A stretch of 64,000 nucleotides of DNA from Prorocentrum cordatum (taxonomy: Eukaryota; Sar; Dinophyceae; Prorocentrales; Prorocentraceae), in contig CAUYUJ010001747.1 in NCBI GenBank assembly GCA_963575745.1, positions 206,336 through 270,335 on the forward strand, in the 5' to 3' direction. The notes beneath the pieces are model-generated. The model saw only the letters and a list, made by a program, of their open reading frames with translations. It was not told the origin of the DNA and did no database searches. Positions 22,190 through 33,878 of this stretch are shown here, piece by piece. Position numbers and translations under genes: made by a program. Every line of letters begins with the position of its first letter. The stretch's first letter is position 1.

Positions 22190-23035
22190 TTGCCTTTGCT
22201 TTGCTGCTGTACTATGCTATGCTCTGCTGTGCTGCGCGGTGCTATGCTGCGCCGTGATGTGCTGCGCTATGTTGTGCTATGCTATGCTATGCTGCGGCAT
22301 GCTGTGCTATGCTGACGTGTGCTATGATATGCTGTGCTGTGCTACGCTCTGCTATGCCATGCTGTGTTTTGCTATGCTAAAGCTCAGCGAAGCTAAGATG
22401 AAGGTAAGCTAGTCTAAGATAAAGCTGAGGTAAGATGAAGCTAAGCTAAGGTAAGACGAAATAAGCTAAGCTAAGATGAGATTAGCAACGCGAAGCTAAG
22501 GGAACGTCACTGGGGGAACCGCGGGGCGGATACCGGGGGAACCGCCCGGGGCGAGCCCCACCGCCCGGCCCTCTAAGCTTAGCTATGCTATGCTAAGCTG
22601 CGCTATGCGATGCTATGCTATGCTATGCTATGCTGCGCTATGCTATTATGGTCTTGGCTGTGTTATGCTAGGCTATGGTATGCTAATGCAGCGCTGCGCT
22701 ATGCTAAGCTAAACTAAGCTAAGCTAAGCTAACCCTCTAAGCAGAGCCTAGGTATGGAATCACACCCATGCTATGATATGCGATGCTGCGCTATGCTATG
22801 CTACGCTCTGCTATGCTATGCTGGGCTCTGCTATGCTAAAGCTCAGCGAAATTAAGATGAAGGTAAGCTAAGCTAATACAAACTTAGATGAAGCTAAGCT
22901 AAGGTGAAGCTAAGTTAAGCCAATATGAAATAAGCTAAGCTAAGATGAGATAAGCAACGCTAAGCTAAGGGGGCGTGGCCGGAGGAACCGCGGGGCGGAT
23001 ACAGGGGGAACCGCCCAGGGCGAGTTGCACTGTCC
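22190..23035 (+). repeat. TGCTA/AGCTA pentamer satellite with conserved tails
   Basis: (TGCTA)n, mostly CTATG, blocks alternate with (AGCTA)n, mostly AAGCT, blocks. These two pentamers are almost reverse complements in part, so the region can fold. Two copies of the GC-rich tail seen at 6.92 kb (GGGAACGTCACTGGGGGAAC) lie at about 22,500-22,560 and, altered, at 22,965-23,030. Confidence 0.9.
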
Positions 23036-23660
23036 GGCCTTTTAAGTTTACCGAGTAAGAACCGTAATCGGCAGAGCCTGGGTATGGAATTCCTTAAAAA
23101 AGGATTTCTTGGTACGGGTCCCTTAGGGGCTTTCTTCGGTACGGATCCTTTCTGACGGACTCTTCGGTAATGATTCGTTATCCAGGAGTTCTTGTGTAAA
23201 GAGTTCTTCGTTCCATATTTTATTGCTGGGACGCATTTGTACAGGATGATGCAGGATGGATTCATCACTAAGGACTCACAATTCGGAATTCCGTAGGGAG
23301 GCTCTGTATTAAGGATTCCAGCAGGGATTCCTTAGCACTGACCCGGATCTCTCTTGTTCGCTGTGCCTCGTGTCAAGCCAAATGGTCTACAAATATTGTA
23401 AAAGACATGTGTTTCAGGTCAGAGGGCCAGCAACACTTGACATGTTTCGGGCTTTCTGGTTTTCCATGCTTTTGTAGATCAATGCGCGCTCATGTAGATA
23501 TATTCATGGTAACCTGAAACGGCCGAACCACTTTTTACAATGGTTGTGGGTCCGAGCCCGTTCGTGCGGCACCCAGTCGGGGGCTTGTCATTCAGTTTGG
23601 CGGCGTGCAGGAAGTATGGCTTCCGTAGCAAGAATTCCTGCTTGAAAAAGAGACAGAGAG
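23036..23660 (+). repeat. dispersed J module, second copy
   Basis: AAGGATTTC/GGATTCC-like decamers (23,085-23,340) are followed by less repetitive DNA and then the GTTCGTGCGGCACCC and GTCATTCAGTTTGGCGGCG block (23,560-23,610). Compared with the 6.4-kb copy the two halves are in the opposite order. Confidence 0.65.
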
Positions 23661-24004
23661 AGATACAGAGAGAGAGGGAGTCTTACTCCCCCTCTCTCTT
23701 TCGCTCGTGGTGTCTCGTGTCAAGCCAGCGGGTCAGCAACTCTTGTAAAAGACATGGCTTCCACGTCATAGGGCCAGCAAACACGATCAACACCATATTT
23801 ATATGCTTGTTATGCTTGTCTGAACCTTTGCGCGTTGCAGTAGATGATTCACGAACACCTGACACACACACACACAAAACACATGGTATCGAATCGCTTC
23901 GTGCATTCCGCCGGCCAATGTTGCATCACTGGTGCTACACGTTTGTGTGAACGTGGCGAGCGAGAAGGAGGAGGAGGAGGAGGAGGAGGAAAAGAGGGGG
24001 CCTC
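23661..24004 (+). other. unclassified stretch with simple repeats
   Basis: It holds an AGAG/CTCT pair (23,650-23,703), a short CA run (23,860-23,880) and a GGA run (23,968-23,993). No gene is recognised. Confidence 0.6.
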
Positions 24005-25200
24005 TGTGGGGCCTCTTGTGGAGTTCTGTTGAGGACCCTGGCGGCCTCTTTCCGCCTTTTGGGGGGCTCTTTTAGGCTTCGTGGGACCTCCTGGGCGCCT
24101 CCTGGGGCCGAGGGGTCGACATGTCGGTTCGGGTTCCCCGTCTGCACCCCTCTTGGGACCGTCCTGGGGATATCCGGGGCCGTCTTGGAGGTTTCTTGGT
24201 GCTGCCATTCCCTATGAACACGCTGTCTCACCGTGGCGCGCGCGTGTGTAGCACGCTGCCGATTGCCACCGCCTGTGCCCTCTATGGGCTCGCCTTCCGG
24301 CGCACGGGCTTGACCTTGACCTTGGAGGTTTCTTGGGCCGTCTCGGAGCCCGCTTGGGCCCTCTTGGGGCTCTCTTGGAGGCCTCTCGGGCCGTCTTGGG
24401 ACTATGTTTGGGGCCGTCTTGGAGCGTCGGGAAGCCGAACAGATGAGAACGCCCACATCCTTCAAAAGCCGAAGGGGAAATCTATGGTTTTTGCTTCCTA
24501 GGGATCTCTTGAGACGCTTCTTCGAGGCCTCTTTGGGCGTCTTGGGAGCCTCTTGGGACCGATGGCTCGAAATGTCGTTCGGGTTTCTCGTCTGGCCCCC
24601 TCTTGGGGCCGTCCTGGGAATACATTGGGCCGTCTTCGTGGCCTCTTGGGCCGTCTTGGGGCCCTTTTGGGCCCTCTTGGGACTCCCTTGGAGGGCTCTT
24701 GGGCCGTCTTGGGGCGATATTTGGGGCCTCTTGGGCCGTCTTGGAGCGTCGGGAAGCCGAACAGAACAGAACGCCCAAGTCCTTCAAAAGCCGAAGGGAA
24801 CATCTATGGTGTTTGCCTCCTGGAGCCTTCTCGAGACGCTTCTTCGAGGCCTCATTGGGTGTATTGGGAGCCTCTTGGGGCCGAGGGCTCGAAAGGCCCG
24901 TTCGGGTTCCCCGTCTGGCCCCCTCTTGGGGCCGTGCTGGGGATATCCTGGGCCGTCTTGGAGGCCTTTTAGGCCGTCTTGGGGCCCTTTTGGGCCCTCT
25001 TGGGTCTCTCTTGGAGGCCTCTTGGGCCGTCTTGGGGCGATATTTGGGGCCTCTTGGGCCTCTTGGATCGTCGGGAAGCCGAACAGATGAGAACGTCAAC
25101 ATCCTTCAAAATCTATCTTGGGCGTCTTGGACCGATCGGTCGGCGAAACGGAGCCCTCTTGGACTGTCTTGGGGACTCTTGGGGCCCTCTCGGAGCGCTC
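24005..25200 (+). repeat. tandem array, about 322-bp unit
   Basis: The GCCGAACAGATGAGAACG block recurs at about 24,432, 24,755 (as GCCGAACAGAACAGAACG) and 25,076, giving a period near 322. Inside each unit are TTCGGGTTCCCCGTCTGG-like sequence, CCTCTTGGGGCCGTCCTGGG and many TCTTGGGCCG decamers. It probably belongs with the 21.5-22.0 kb relic. Confidence 0.85.
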
Positions 25201-25260
25201 GGGGGCGCCTGAAAGCTGCGCCCAGAAGGAAACCCCATCTTTGGGTAGAAACGGCCGGGA

Positions 25261-26578
25261 TGTTCCCGGAAAGGGCTGAGGCCCAGGGTTCTCTTTTAGT
25301 TGGTTTACCCGCGGTTTTGGCTTGAAGAGGGCCGGCGAAATTGTCCTGCGTGAGTAACGAGGTCAAGTGCTGATTTTCAGTCGAAAAAGTGCGTTTCGTG
25401 CGTGCCCGCTCGAGGAAAGTGCGCCCCCCATCTCGGATCCTCGATAAAGAAACGGGGTCCGCAGACACCCGTTTTCCCTCGTAAAAAAAAGGTGCGGAGC
25501 GTTTTTCGCAGAATCATCGACAAATAACAGGGTCTGGAGCCCCGACCGCGACACGGAAAAGCGCCCCGCGCGCAGGAATTCCGAGGATGTCTCGCGCGTG
25601 CCGAGTCCCGCGCGCAGGAATTTTGAGGATGTCTCGACTAATTCGCTTGTTTTGTCAGGATTCCTTAGAATTTTGGCAGGATGTCTCGAGCGAAACGCTT
25701 TTTTTACATAGTTTGTTGAGGATATCTCGAGGGAAATGTTGGTTTTGCAATATTTGGGGATGTCTCGAGCGGGGGCTTCGTGGGGGGCTAGAATTCAGAG
25801 GATGTCTCAGGCGAAATGCTTGTTTTCGTGTCCCGCTCGCAGGGATTCCAAGGATGTCTCGCGCGTGCCGCGTCCCGCGCGAAGGAATTTTGAGGATGTC
25901 TCGACTAATTCGTTTGTCTTGCTAGGATGTCCTTGGATTTTGACCGGATGTCTCGAGCGAAACGCTTGTTTTTCATAATTTGTTGAGGATGTCTCGAGCG
26001 AAACGCTGGTTTTGCAAACTTGGGGGATGTCTCGAGCGGGGGCCTCGTGGGGGGCCAGAATTCAGAGGATGTCTCAGGCGAAATGTTTGTTTTCACGTTC
26101 CGCTCGCAGGAATTCCGGGGATGTCTCGCGCGTGCCACGTCCCGCGCGCATGAATTTTGAGGATGTCCCGTAGCGCGTCCGCTTGGCACGTCCTACGCTG
26201 CGACCCCATGGCACGTCCCTTGGCACGTCGCCTGGCGCGTCCATTGGGACGTTTCGCGGCGCGTCCTCCTGGCATGTCCCCCTGTCAATTAGCTCTGGGG
26301 CAGCTACTATGTGTTCAGGCAGCTCGAGCTTCAGATCCAGATCAGTTCGGTCAGGACTCGGATGCAAAGGAAGACTCGATCCACGACGCTATAGAGCACA
26401 ACCGCGGCATGGCATATCGCAATTCAGCACGGTGCAGCACAGCACAGCCCTTGACACGGTACATCAAGATCGATACAATCAGCATTGCACTTGCCCGTCA
26501 CCCAATCAGGTGTCTTTGAAAACGTTGCCAGACGTTACATTTCTATATCCCTTTCCGGGTTCGTGGGTCGATCATGTT
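25261..26578 (+). repeat. composite repeat 4, compact full copy
   Basis: Cap at 25,263, module A (25,395-25,670), B-type GTCTCGAGCG remnants (25,675-26,150), a short E array (26,160-26,280) and one long F (26,285-26,575). At about 1.32 kb it is the most compact copy with both borders. The bases 26,579-26,686 are unrelated. Confidence 0.85.
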
Positions 26579-27234
26579 TTTTGTCCGGGGACCCCCTGGG
26601 GGGCCGCCCCGCGCGCGCGATTTAGAAAGATTGTTTACCAGTAGCTGGAGATCTTAGCACCCCTCTGGCCCGTTGTTATTTCTGGAAAGGGCATGGGCCC
26701 AGGGTTCTCTTTTAGTTGTTCCCCCCGGCCTCGACTTGCGCAGGGCTGGCGAAATGAATGCCATAAATGATGAAGTCGCGTAGGGCTGGCGAATTAAACA
26801 ATTGAGGATGTCCCGAGCGAAACGCATGTTTTTCCCAGACAGGGCGCGAGCCCAGGGTTCTTTTTCAGTTGGTGTACCCCCTGGCCCCGACGGGAGGTTG
26901 GCCAGCGGAATTGTTTTGCGATAAGTTTTAAGGTAATGTGGATTTGCAGTTCAACAATTTCGTTTTCCGCGTACCCGCTCGAGGAAAGTTTGCCCCCCAT
27001 CTCGGATCCTCGATAAGTAACGGGGTCCGCAGACCACCGTTTTCCTTTGTGGAAATGAGGGTGCGGCGCGTTTTTAGCCGAATCCTTGAAAGAAAACGAG
27101 GTCTGGAGCCCCGACCGCGACGCGGAAAAGCGTCCCGCGCGCAGGAATTTCGAGGATGTCTCGCGCGTACCGCGTCCCGCGCGCATGAATTTTGAGAATG
27201 TCTCGACTCATTCGCTGGTTTTTGCAGGATTTTC

Positions 27235-28490
27235 GCTAGGAGGGCCCAGGAGGTATCTAACATGGTGGTCCCGACCTGGAACCACGTGTTTTCACGTGTC
27301 CAGGCCACCCAGGTGGGTATCTAACCTGGTGGCCCCTAGCTGGAACCACGTGTGTTCACGTGCCCAGGCCGGCAAGACATGGGGTATCTGATACAGTGGC
27401 CCTGAGCTGGAACCACGTGTTTTTACGTGTCCAAATCACACATGGGGCGTATCTAACATAGTTGTCCCGCGCTGGAACCACGTGTTTCCACGTGTCCACG
27501 CCACCCAGGGGGCTATCTAACATGGTGGTCCCAAACTGGAACCGCGTTGTTTCATGTGTTCGGGGCACCCAGGTAGGTATCTAACATGGTGGTCCCGAGC
27601 TGATACCATGTGTTTTCACGCGTCCAGGCCACACAGAAGTCGGGTATTGAACATAGTGGCCCCGCGCTGGAACCACGTGTTTCACGTGCCAAGGTCGCCC
27701 AGGGGGGTATCTAATATGGTGGTCCCGAGCTTGAGCCACGTGTTTTTACGTGTCCAGGCCACAGGGGGGTATCCAACATGGTGGTCCCGAGCTGGAACCA
27801 CGTGTTTTCACGTGTCCAGGCCGCCCAGGGGGGTATCTGACATGGTGGTCCCGAGCTGGTACCACGTTTTCACGTGTCCAGGCCACACAGGTTGGTATCT
27901 AACATGGTGATCCCGCGCTGTGGCCACGTGTTTCCACGTGTACATGCCACCCAGTTGGGTATCTAATGTCGAGGCCACCCAGGGGGAGTCTAAGATGGTG
28001 GTCCCGCGCTGGAACCATGTGTTTTCACGTGCCCAGGTCGCCCAGAGGGTGTATCTAACATGGTGGCCCCGCGCTGGAACCGCGTGGTTTCACATGTCCA
28101 CGCCGACCAAGGGGGTATCTAGCATGGTGGTCCTGAGCTTGGAACCGCGTGTTTTTATTGGTCCAAGCCACCCAATTATGGTCCTGTGCTGGAGCCACGT
28201 GTTTTCACGTGTCCAGGCCACCCAGGGGATATCTAACATGGTGGTCCCGAGCTGGAACCACGTGTTGTCACGTGTGCAGGCCACCCAGGCGGGTATCTAA
28301 CATGGTGGTCCCGAGCTGGATTCATGTTTTTCACGTGTTCACGGCACCCAGGTGGGTATCTCACATGGTGGTCCCGCGTTGGAACCGCGTGCTTGCACGT
28401 GTCCACGCCACCCATGGAGTATCCAACATGGCGGTCCCGAGCTGGAACCACGTCCCACACAGGAGGGTATCTAACATGGTTGTCCCGAGC
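27235..28490 (+). repeat. D-unit tandem array (about 64 bp)
   Basis: Some 18 copies carry GGTATCTAACATGGTGGTCC, CGAGCTGGAACCACGTG, TTTTCACGTGTCCAGG and CCACCCAGGG. Each unit has two closely spaced CACGTG or ACGTG boxes, so CCACGTGTTTTCACGTG is close to an inverted repeat. Other D blocks lie at 34.18-34.56, 34.74-35.30, 54.69-55.18 and 55.37-55.69 kb. Confidence 0.92.
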
Positions 28491-28499
28491 TCAAACGGC

Positions 28500-28965
28500 G
28501 CGTACGCCCTCCTGGCATGTCGCCTCGCACGTTCCCTGGCACGTTCCGTGGCGCGTCCCGTGGCGGGTCCCCCCGGCACTTCGCGCGGCGCGTCCCATGG
28601 CGCGTCCGTTCCGTGGCGCGTTCCTCTGGCGCGTCGCACGTCTTTTGGAACGTTCCGCGGCGCGTCCCCCTGGCACCTCGCGCGGCGCGCCCCCTGGCAC
28701 GTCCACTGGCGCGTCCCGTGGTACGTCACTGAGCGTGCCCCCTGGCGCGCCCCCTGGGACCCCCCCCTGGGACGTCACCCGACGCGTCCGCTAGCGCGTC
28801 CCTTGCCACGTCCCATGGTGTTCCCTTGGCGTGTCTTTCTAGCGCGTCCCGCGGCACGTCCGTGGCGTTTTCCTTGGCACGTCGCGTGGCATGCCCCATG
28901 GCGCGTCCCGCGGCGCGCCCCCTTGCGCCCCTGGCGCGTCCCGCGGTGCGCCCCTTAGTGGATCA
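28500..28965 (+). repeat. longest uninterrupted E array (12-bp units)
   Basis: Units such as GGCACGTCCCGT, GGCGCGTCCCCT and GGCACGTCGCGC, mostly 12-13 bp, cover about 465 bases without an F unit inside. A 12-bp period keeps frames open, so the repeating Trp-His-Val-Pro or Ala-Arg-Pro peptides are not evidence of a gene. Confidence 0.9.
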
Positions 28966-29399
28966 CATCGCAGCATGGCTCGGTACCACAGAGCAGGTAG
29001 TGGTTCGACAATGTGAGCGAACTCGCGCGGACTTCGCATGCTTCGAGCTGGTTCAGCGCCCCGCACGTTTCGATTGCAACCAGTTCTGGGCGAGCTATGC
29101 GTTCAGGAAGCTCGAGTTCAAGATCCAGATCAGTTCGGCCAGGAGTCGGACGCCAAGGACGACTTGCGTACAGCGTAGTTCAAAGCGACACAACACATTT
29201 CAACTCGGCACAGCATGGCACAGCACAGCACAGCCTGTGGCACTGTACATCATTGTTACCTTGAGCATTGCAATTGCCCGTCGACCAATTAGGTGTCGTG
29301 AAGCGTTGCCATGCTTTTCATTTCTATGTCCCTGTCCGGGTTCGAGGGTCGATCATGTTGAGATTCCGGTCGATAAAACAGATTGTAAAGTAGACATGT

Positions 29400-31225
29400 T
29401 CGTTTGTTGCGGATGTCTCGAGCGAAACGCTTGTGCTGCAGAATTTGTCGAGGAGGTCTCGAGCAAAACGTTTGTTTTGTGTTCTTGTGTATTCCTCTCC
29501 TGGGGGGCAGAATACAAAGGATGTCTCAGGTGAAATGTTTGTTTTCTCGTGCCCAGGTCTTGAGGATGTCTCGAGCGAGACGCTTGGTTTCACGCGTCCA
29601 GGCTGTCCAGGCAGATGTCTAGCATGAGGATGTGTTGAGGATGTCTCGAGCGAGACGTCCAGGTCGCCCAGGCAGATGTCTAGCATGAATATGTGTTGAG
29701 AACGTCTCGAGCGAGACGCTTGTTTTCGTGTGTCCAGGTCGCCCAGGCGGGTGTCTAACATCTAACATACAGATGTGTCGAGCATGTCTCAAGCGAGACG
29801 CTTGGATTCACGCGTCCAGGTTGCCCAGGCAGATGTCTAGCATGAGGAGTTGTTGAGGATGTCTCGAGCGAGACGCTTGTTTTCACGCGTCCAGGTCGCC
29901 CAGGTGGATGTCTAACATGAAGATGTGCTGAGGATGTCTCGAGCGAGCAACGTGTTTTCACGAGTCCAGGTCGCCCAGGCGGATGCCTAGCATGATGATG
30001 TGTTGAGCGAAACGCTTGTTCTCACGTTTCCAGGTCGCCTGGGCGGATGCCTAACATGAGGATGTGTTGAGGATTTCTCGAGCGAGGCGTTTGTTTTCAC
30101 GCGTCCAGGTTGGCCAGGCAGATGTCTAGCATGAGGAAGTGTTGATAACCTCTCGAGCGAGATTCTTGGTTTCACGTGTCCAGGTCGCCCAGGCGGATGT
30201 CTAACATGAGGATGTGTTGAGCATGTCTCGAGCGGGACGTCTGTTTTCACGCGTCCAGGTTTTCCAGGCAGAACTCCAGCATGAGAAAGTGCTGATAACC
30301 TCTCGAGCGAGACGCTTGGTTTCACGTGTCCAGGTCGCCCAGGCGGATGTCTAACATGAGGATGTGTTGAGGATGTCTCGAGCGGGACGTCTGTTTTCAC
30401 GCGTCCAGGTTGCCCACGCGGATGTCTAGTATGAGGATTTGTTGAGGATGTCTCGAGCGAAACGCTGGTTGCGGTAGAGTGCGCATCATTCCAACCCCGC
30501 CCGTTTGTGGGGCGTCCCTTGGTGCGTTGGCGCGTCCCTTGGAGCGTCTCTTGCGACGTTCTGTCGTGACGTGCCCTGGCACGTCCCCTGGTACGCTACT
30601 CGGCGTGACACGTTTCCTGGCTCGTCCTCTCGCGTTTTCTGGCTCGTCCCCAGGCGTTTCCCCTGCCCGTTCCGTGGCGCGCCCCTTGCAACCCTTTGGT
30701 TCCCCATGGCACGCGCCTTGGCACGTCCCGTGGCAGGTCCCTGACACGTCCAGGGCACGTCCCCTGATACGTCCCCTCTTGCGTCCCCTCGCGCGTCCCA
30801 TGGCGCATCCCCTATTGCGCTCCTGGCACATCCGGTGGCGCGTCCGCGAGCCTGTGCCACGTGTCGTGTCGTTTCTTATCGGAGTTGAGTTGGAATTTCA
30901 GGGCGAGTTGATGGAACGTCCTCCACGTAACCATTTCAACTAGCTCTGGGGCAGCTACTATGTGCTCAGACAGCTCGAGCTTAAAATCCAGACCAGTTCG
31001 GTCAGGACTCGGATGCTAAGGAGAACTCGATGCACAACGCTATAGAGCACACTCGCGGCATGGCACATCGCAATCCAGCACGGCAAAGCACAGCACAGCC
31101 CTTGGAACGGTACATCAAGATCGATACGTTCAGCATTGTAATTGCCCGTCGCCCAATCAGGTGTCTTGAACATGTGGTTATGTTTGACATCTCTCTATTC
31201 CTTTCCGGGTTCGTTGGTCGATCGT
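29400..31225 (+). repeat. composite repeat 6, no cap
   Basis: It starts directly in B units (29,400-30,480, about 14 copies), then E (30,500-30,870) and one long F (30,940-31,225). It follows the end border of the previous copy by about 45 bases, so the cap is missing or was lost. Confidence 0.8.
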
Positions 31226-31289
31226 TTTCAGTGTTCGTTGTCCCTCGGACCTGAACACTCATGTTTTTTGAAATGGTTGGTTGTCATAG

Positions 31290-31690
31290 CCCGCTCGTGT
31301 GGCACCCTTTGGGGGTTTTGCCATTCAGCCTGGTGGCGCTCAGGTAATACGGATTCCTGAGAAGGAATTCCTTAGCACGGGTTCCTTAGCAATGTCTTCA
31401 TAGTAAAGACTTCTTCGTAAGGGTTCTTTGTTAAGGATTCCATATTATGTATTCTTACATCAGGATTCCTTGGGAATGATCCTGTATTGAGTACCTCTTC
31501 GGTAAGAATCCTGTAGGGCAGTCTCTGCAGTAATGACTCCTTATTAAGGAGTCCTTCTGTTGAGAATTCCACAGTGAGCATTTTCAATCTCTTTCACTAA
31601 GAGAAGACGCCCTTACTAGGCTTTCCTCAGAAAGAGTTCATTCCTTACGAACGGCTCTGTGCTAAGCACTCTAGCAAGACCATCGAACAC
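31290..31690 (+). repeat. dispersed J module, third copy
   Basis: The CTCGTGTGGCACCCTTT and GCCATTCAGCCTGGTGGCG block is followed by many GATTCCTTAG/AAGGATTCC decamers. It is the cleanest J copy and has the same half order as the 6.4-kb copy. Confidence 0.75.
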
Positions 31691-31699
31691 GCACGTTGT

Positions 31700-31880
31700 C
31701 TGTGTTGTGTTCTCTACCTTTCTCCCTCTTTCTTTCTTTCTTTCTCTTTCTCTCTCTCGAACTGAGACGGCGCAGGCCCTTTTTCTACGGTCTGGCGCCG
31801 GAGGGGCTGGAGGAGGAGGGAAGAGGATGCGGAGGAGCAGGAGGAGCAGGAGGGGGAGGCAGGGGGAGGCAGGAGGATGA
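31700..31880 (+). repeat. CTTT and GGA simple repeats
   Basis: (CTTT)n lies at about 31,722-31,760 and a GGA/GCAGGA tract at 31,795-31,880. Confidence 0.9.
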
Positions 31881-31884
31881 TTGG

Positions 31885-33870
31885 CGGGTCCTGGCTATCA
31901 CAGTTGTCTTGCCTGCCCTGCGACGGTACCGCCCACGGTGCCTCCGACTTTGAGGCGCTGATACCGAGAGGCTGACGCCACGCCCGGGTGGTCCACCCCC
32001 AGGAGGCCGTTTGGAGGCAGATGCGTGAAGGGGGGGGGGCAGTGAGGAGGGGCGGGCTTTCTCAGAAGGCTCAGAAGGCCTCTTGTCTTTGAGGAGCTTT
32101 CTATGCCTTCCCCTAAGACATAGAATATTTTTTCAGAACGCCAGAGGGTTCCTGAGAAATCCCACCGCCTTCTGAAAAGGCCTGCGTTTTCTCACTTCCC
32201 CCCCTCGCTCGCCGCCGAAGTGAGACTTCAACATGTTTGTGTTCAGGGTTTCCAGAGTTGGCCGAATGGGGGCGACAGGAGTGCCCCCAGTGGCTTGACG
32301 GCTGTTCTCCAATCAGCTTGCCGGGATCGAGCCAGGTAAATCGATGCGAGTCGATGGATGTCGACGTAATTCAACAAGATACCCCCGGGTAATTCCAGAG
32401 GTCTCCAGGCAAACTTGATGAGTCGTGGAAGATCCAGCGCGAGTCGAGGAGCATGAGGTCGTTAAATCCTCAACGAAAATGGCGACGATTATCGACAGCA
32501 CACCTGTGCGTTTTGGACAGGGCTGGGTGTCAAGATGGGCGTGGTCGGTTTGGCGGTGAGCAGCCGCGTCCCGTCTTGGGCAGCGTGTGCTCCTGGGCAT
32601 CGTCCCCGTTTCTGCTGCCCCCGCTTGGGGGGTGTGCCAGGAGGAGGGGAAGAGAGGAGGAGGGGGAACAAAAGCGCCCCGGGCGATGAGGCACGGTGCC
32701 CTGGCGGCTCGGGCGAAGCCCGCGCTGGGCCCCAGAGAACCGTCAAATCAGCACGGCCCGGGATGAGAAGCGCCCGTCCCGGGCAGCAGAGGTCGGGAGG
32801 TGTGGGGCTGGCGACCTGGGAAAATCGGGTCTGCGGAGGTCTGGGGCACACGCAATGGCGCGAAGGTGATGGCGTTTCGCGCCTCGCTGTGAACGGCCGT
32901 CTTGGAACGGGGGAAACAGAGAGGCCGGGCGGCGACGAAGGAGCGGGTCGATATCCCACCCGCTACTTTTTCCTGAAACGCGCACTCGAGCCACACGGTT
33001 GCCAACCCTTGAATACTGTGTATTCGCCCAGCAGTGTGACTATACCAAAGGAAACTCACTGAAACAACTCTGGGGACCTCCTGGGACATGGGAGATGGGA
33101 AGCTCTAAGACATCGCGCCGCTCTGCGCTTCGCGGCCCGGGCCCGAGCGTCGCGCTTCCGGGCCGCGCGAGCGCGTCCAGGATGACTCTGCGCGGTTCTG
33201 ATGGGAAGACCACGGAGGACGGGCTCCATTGGATCCACGGGGTTGCGCGCGCGCGAGGTGCGACGGGACCGAAGCGCCGGGGGGGGTCGGGTGTGACCGG
33301 AGGTGCCTTGGGCCCAGAGTCTGGGGCCTGGAAGTAGCCACACGCTTGCTCTGGAGGCCCCCCCTGGGCTACCAGACGCCCCCCCAGGGGTCCCGCCTCG
33401 GGCGGGGGGCACTCCCAGCATCGAAGAAGCAGGACCGCGGAGGTCCGCGCGGATACCTCAGGTGAGCACCGGGGCCTCCCTCCCCTAACTGGCGGGACGC
33501 GCCGGGGGGGGGCGTCAGAGGCGCAGCCAGGAGAGGCGGGCCGTGCCCTGACCCAGCTCCAGAACGGTGTTATGCCCGCAAATGCCTGCGTGCATGAACG
33601 TGTGCGTGACTGTGTGCATGTGTGTTGGCATGCATGTGCGCATGTGTGCATGCCCTCCGTGCGGTCTCCCGTGGCAGTACGCGAGCCAGGCGGGGCCACA
33701 CCGCACACGCCCTCGCTGCCCCCAGCTGGGCGGGGCCACGCGGGCTATGACTGGAGCGCCCTCATCGTGTCACATCGCCTTTTCTCGAATCTCGGCCGGC
33801 GCGGGCTGGGATGGTCCCTGCGGGAGGCGGGTTCGTCTGCGGGGCCCGCAGCCAGGGTCAGTCCTCCCTC
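31885..33870 (+). other. unclassified non-repetitive stretch
   Basis: Almost 2 kb outside the composite repeats, G+C-rich, with overlapping open frames on both strands but no recognisable domain, no shared reading frame and no clear start. A TGTGTGCATG-type microsatellite lies at about 33,590-33,650. It could be an insert or intergenic spacer; I see no supported gene. Confidence 0.4.
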
Positions 33871-33878
33871 CCTTCTTC

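Larger units (their letters stand above)
26687..29358 (+). repeat. composite repeat 5, with D array inside
   Basis: Two caps (26,687 and 26,840) are followed by module A (26,935-27,230), a D array (27,235-28,490), a long E array (28,500-28,965) and a strongly diverged F (about 29,035-29,355). A unique-looking 65-base stretch precedes this F. The end border is altered (CTGTCCGGGTTCGAGGGTCG). Confidence 0.75.

Noticed and set aside
32313-33708. Several 80-220 codon frames on both strands
   Set aside because: They overlap each other in G+C-rich DNA, with no motif, no common frame and no start context.
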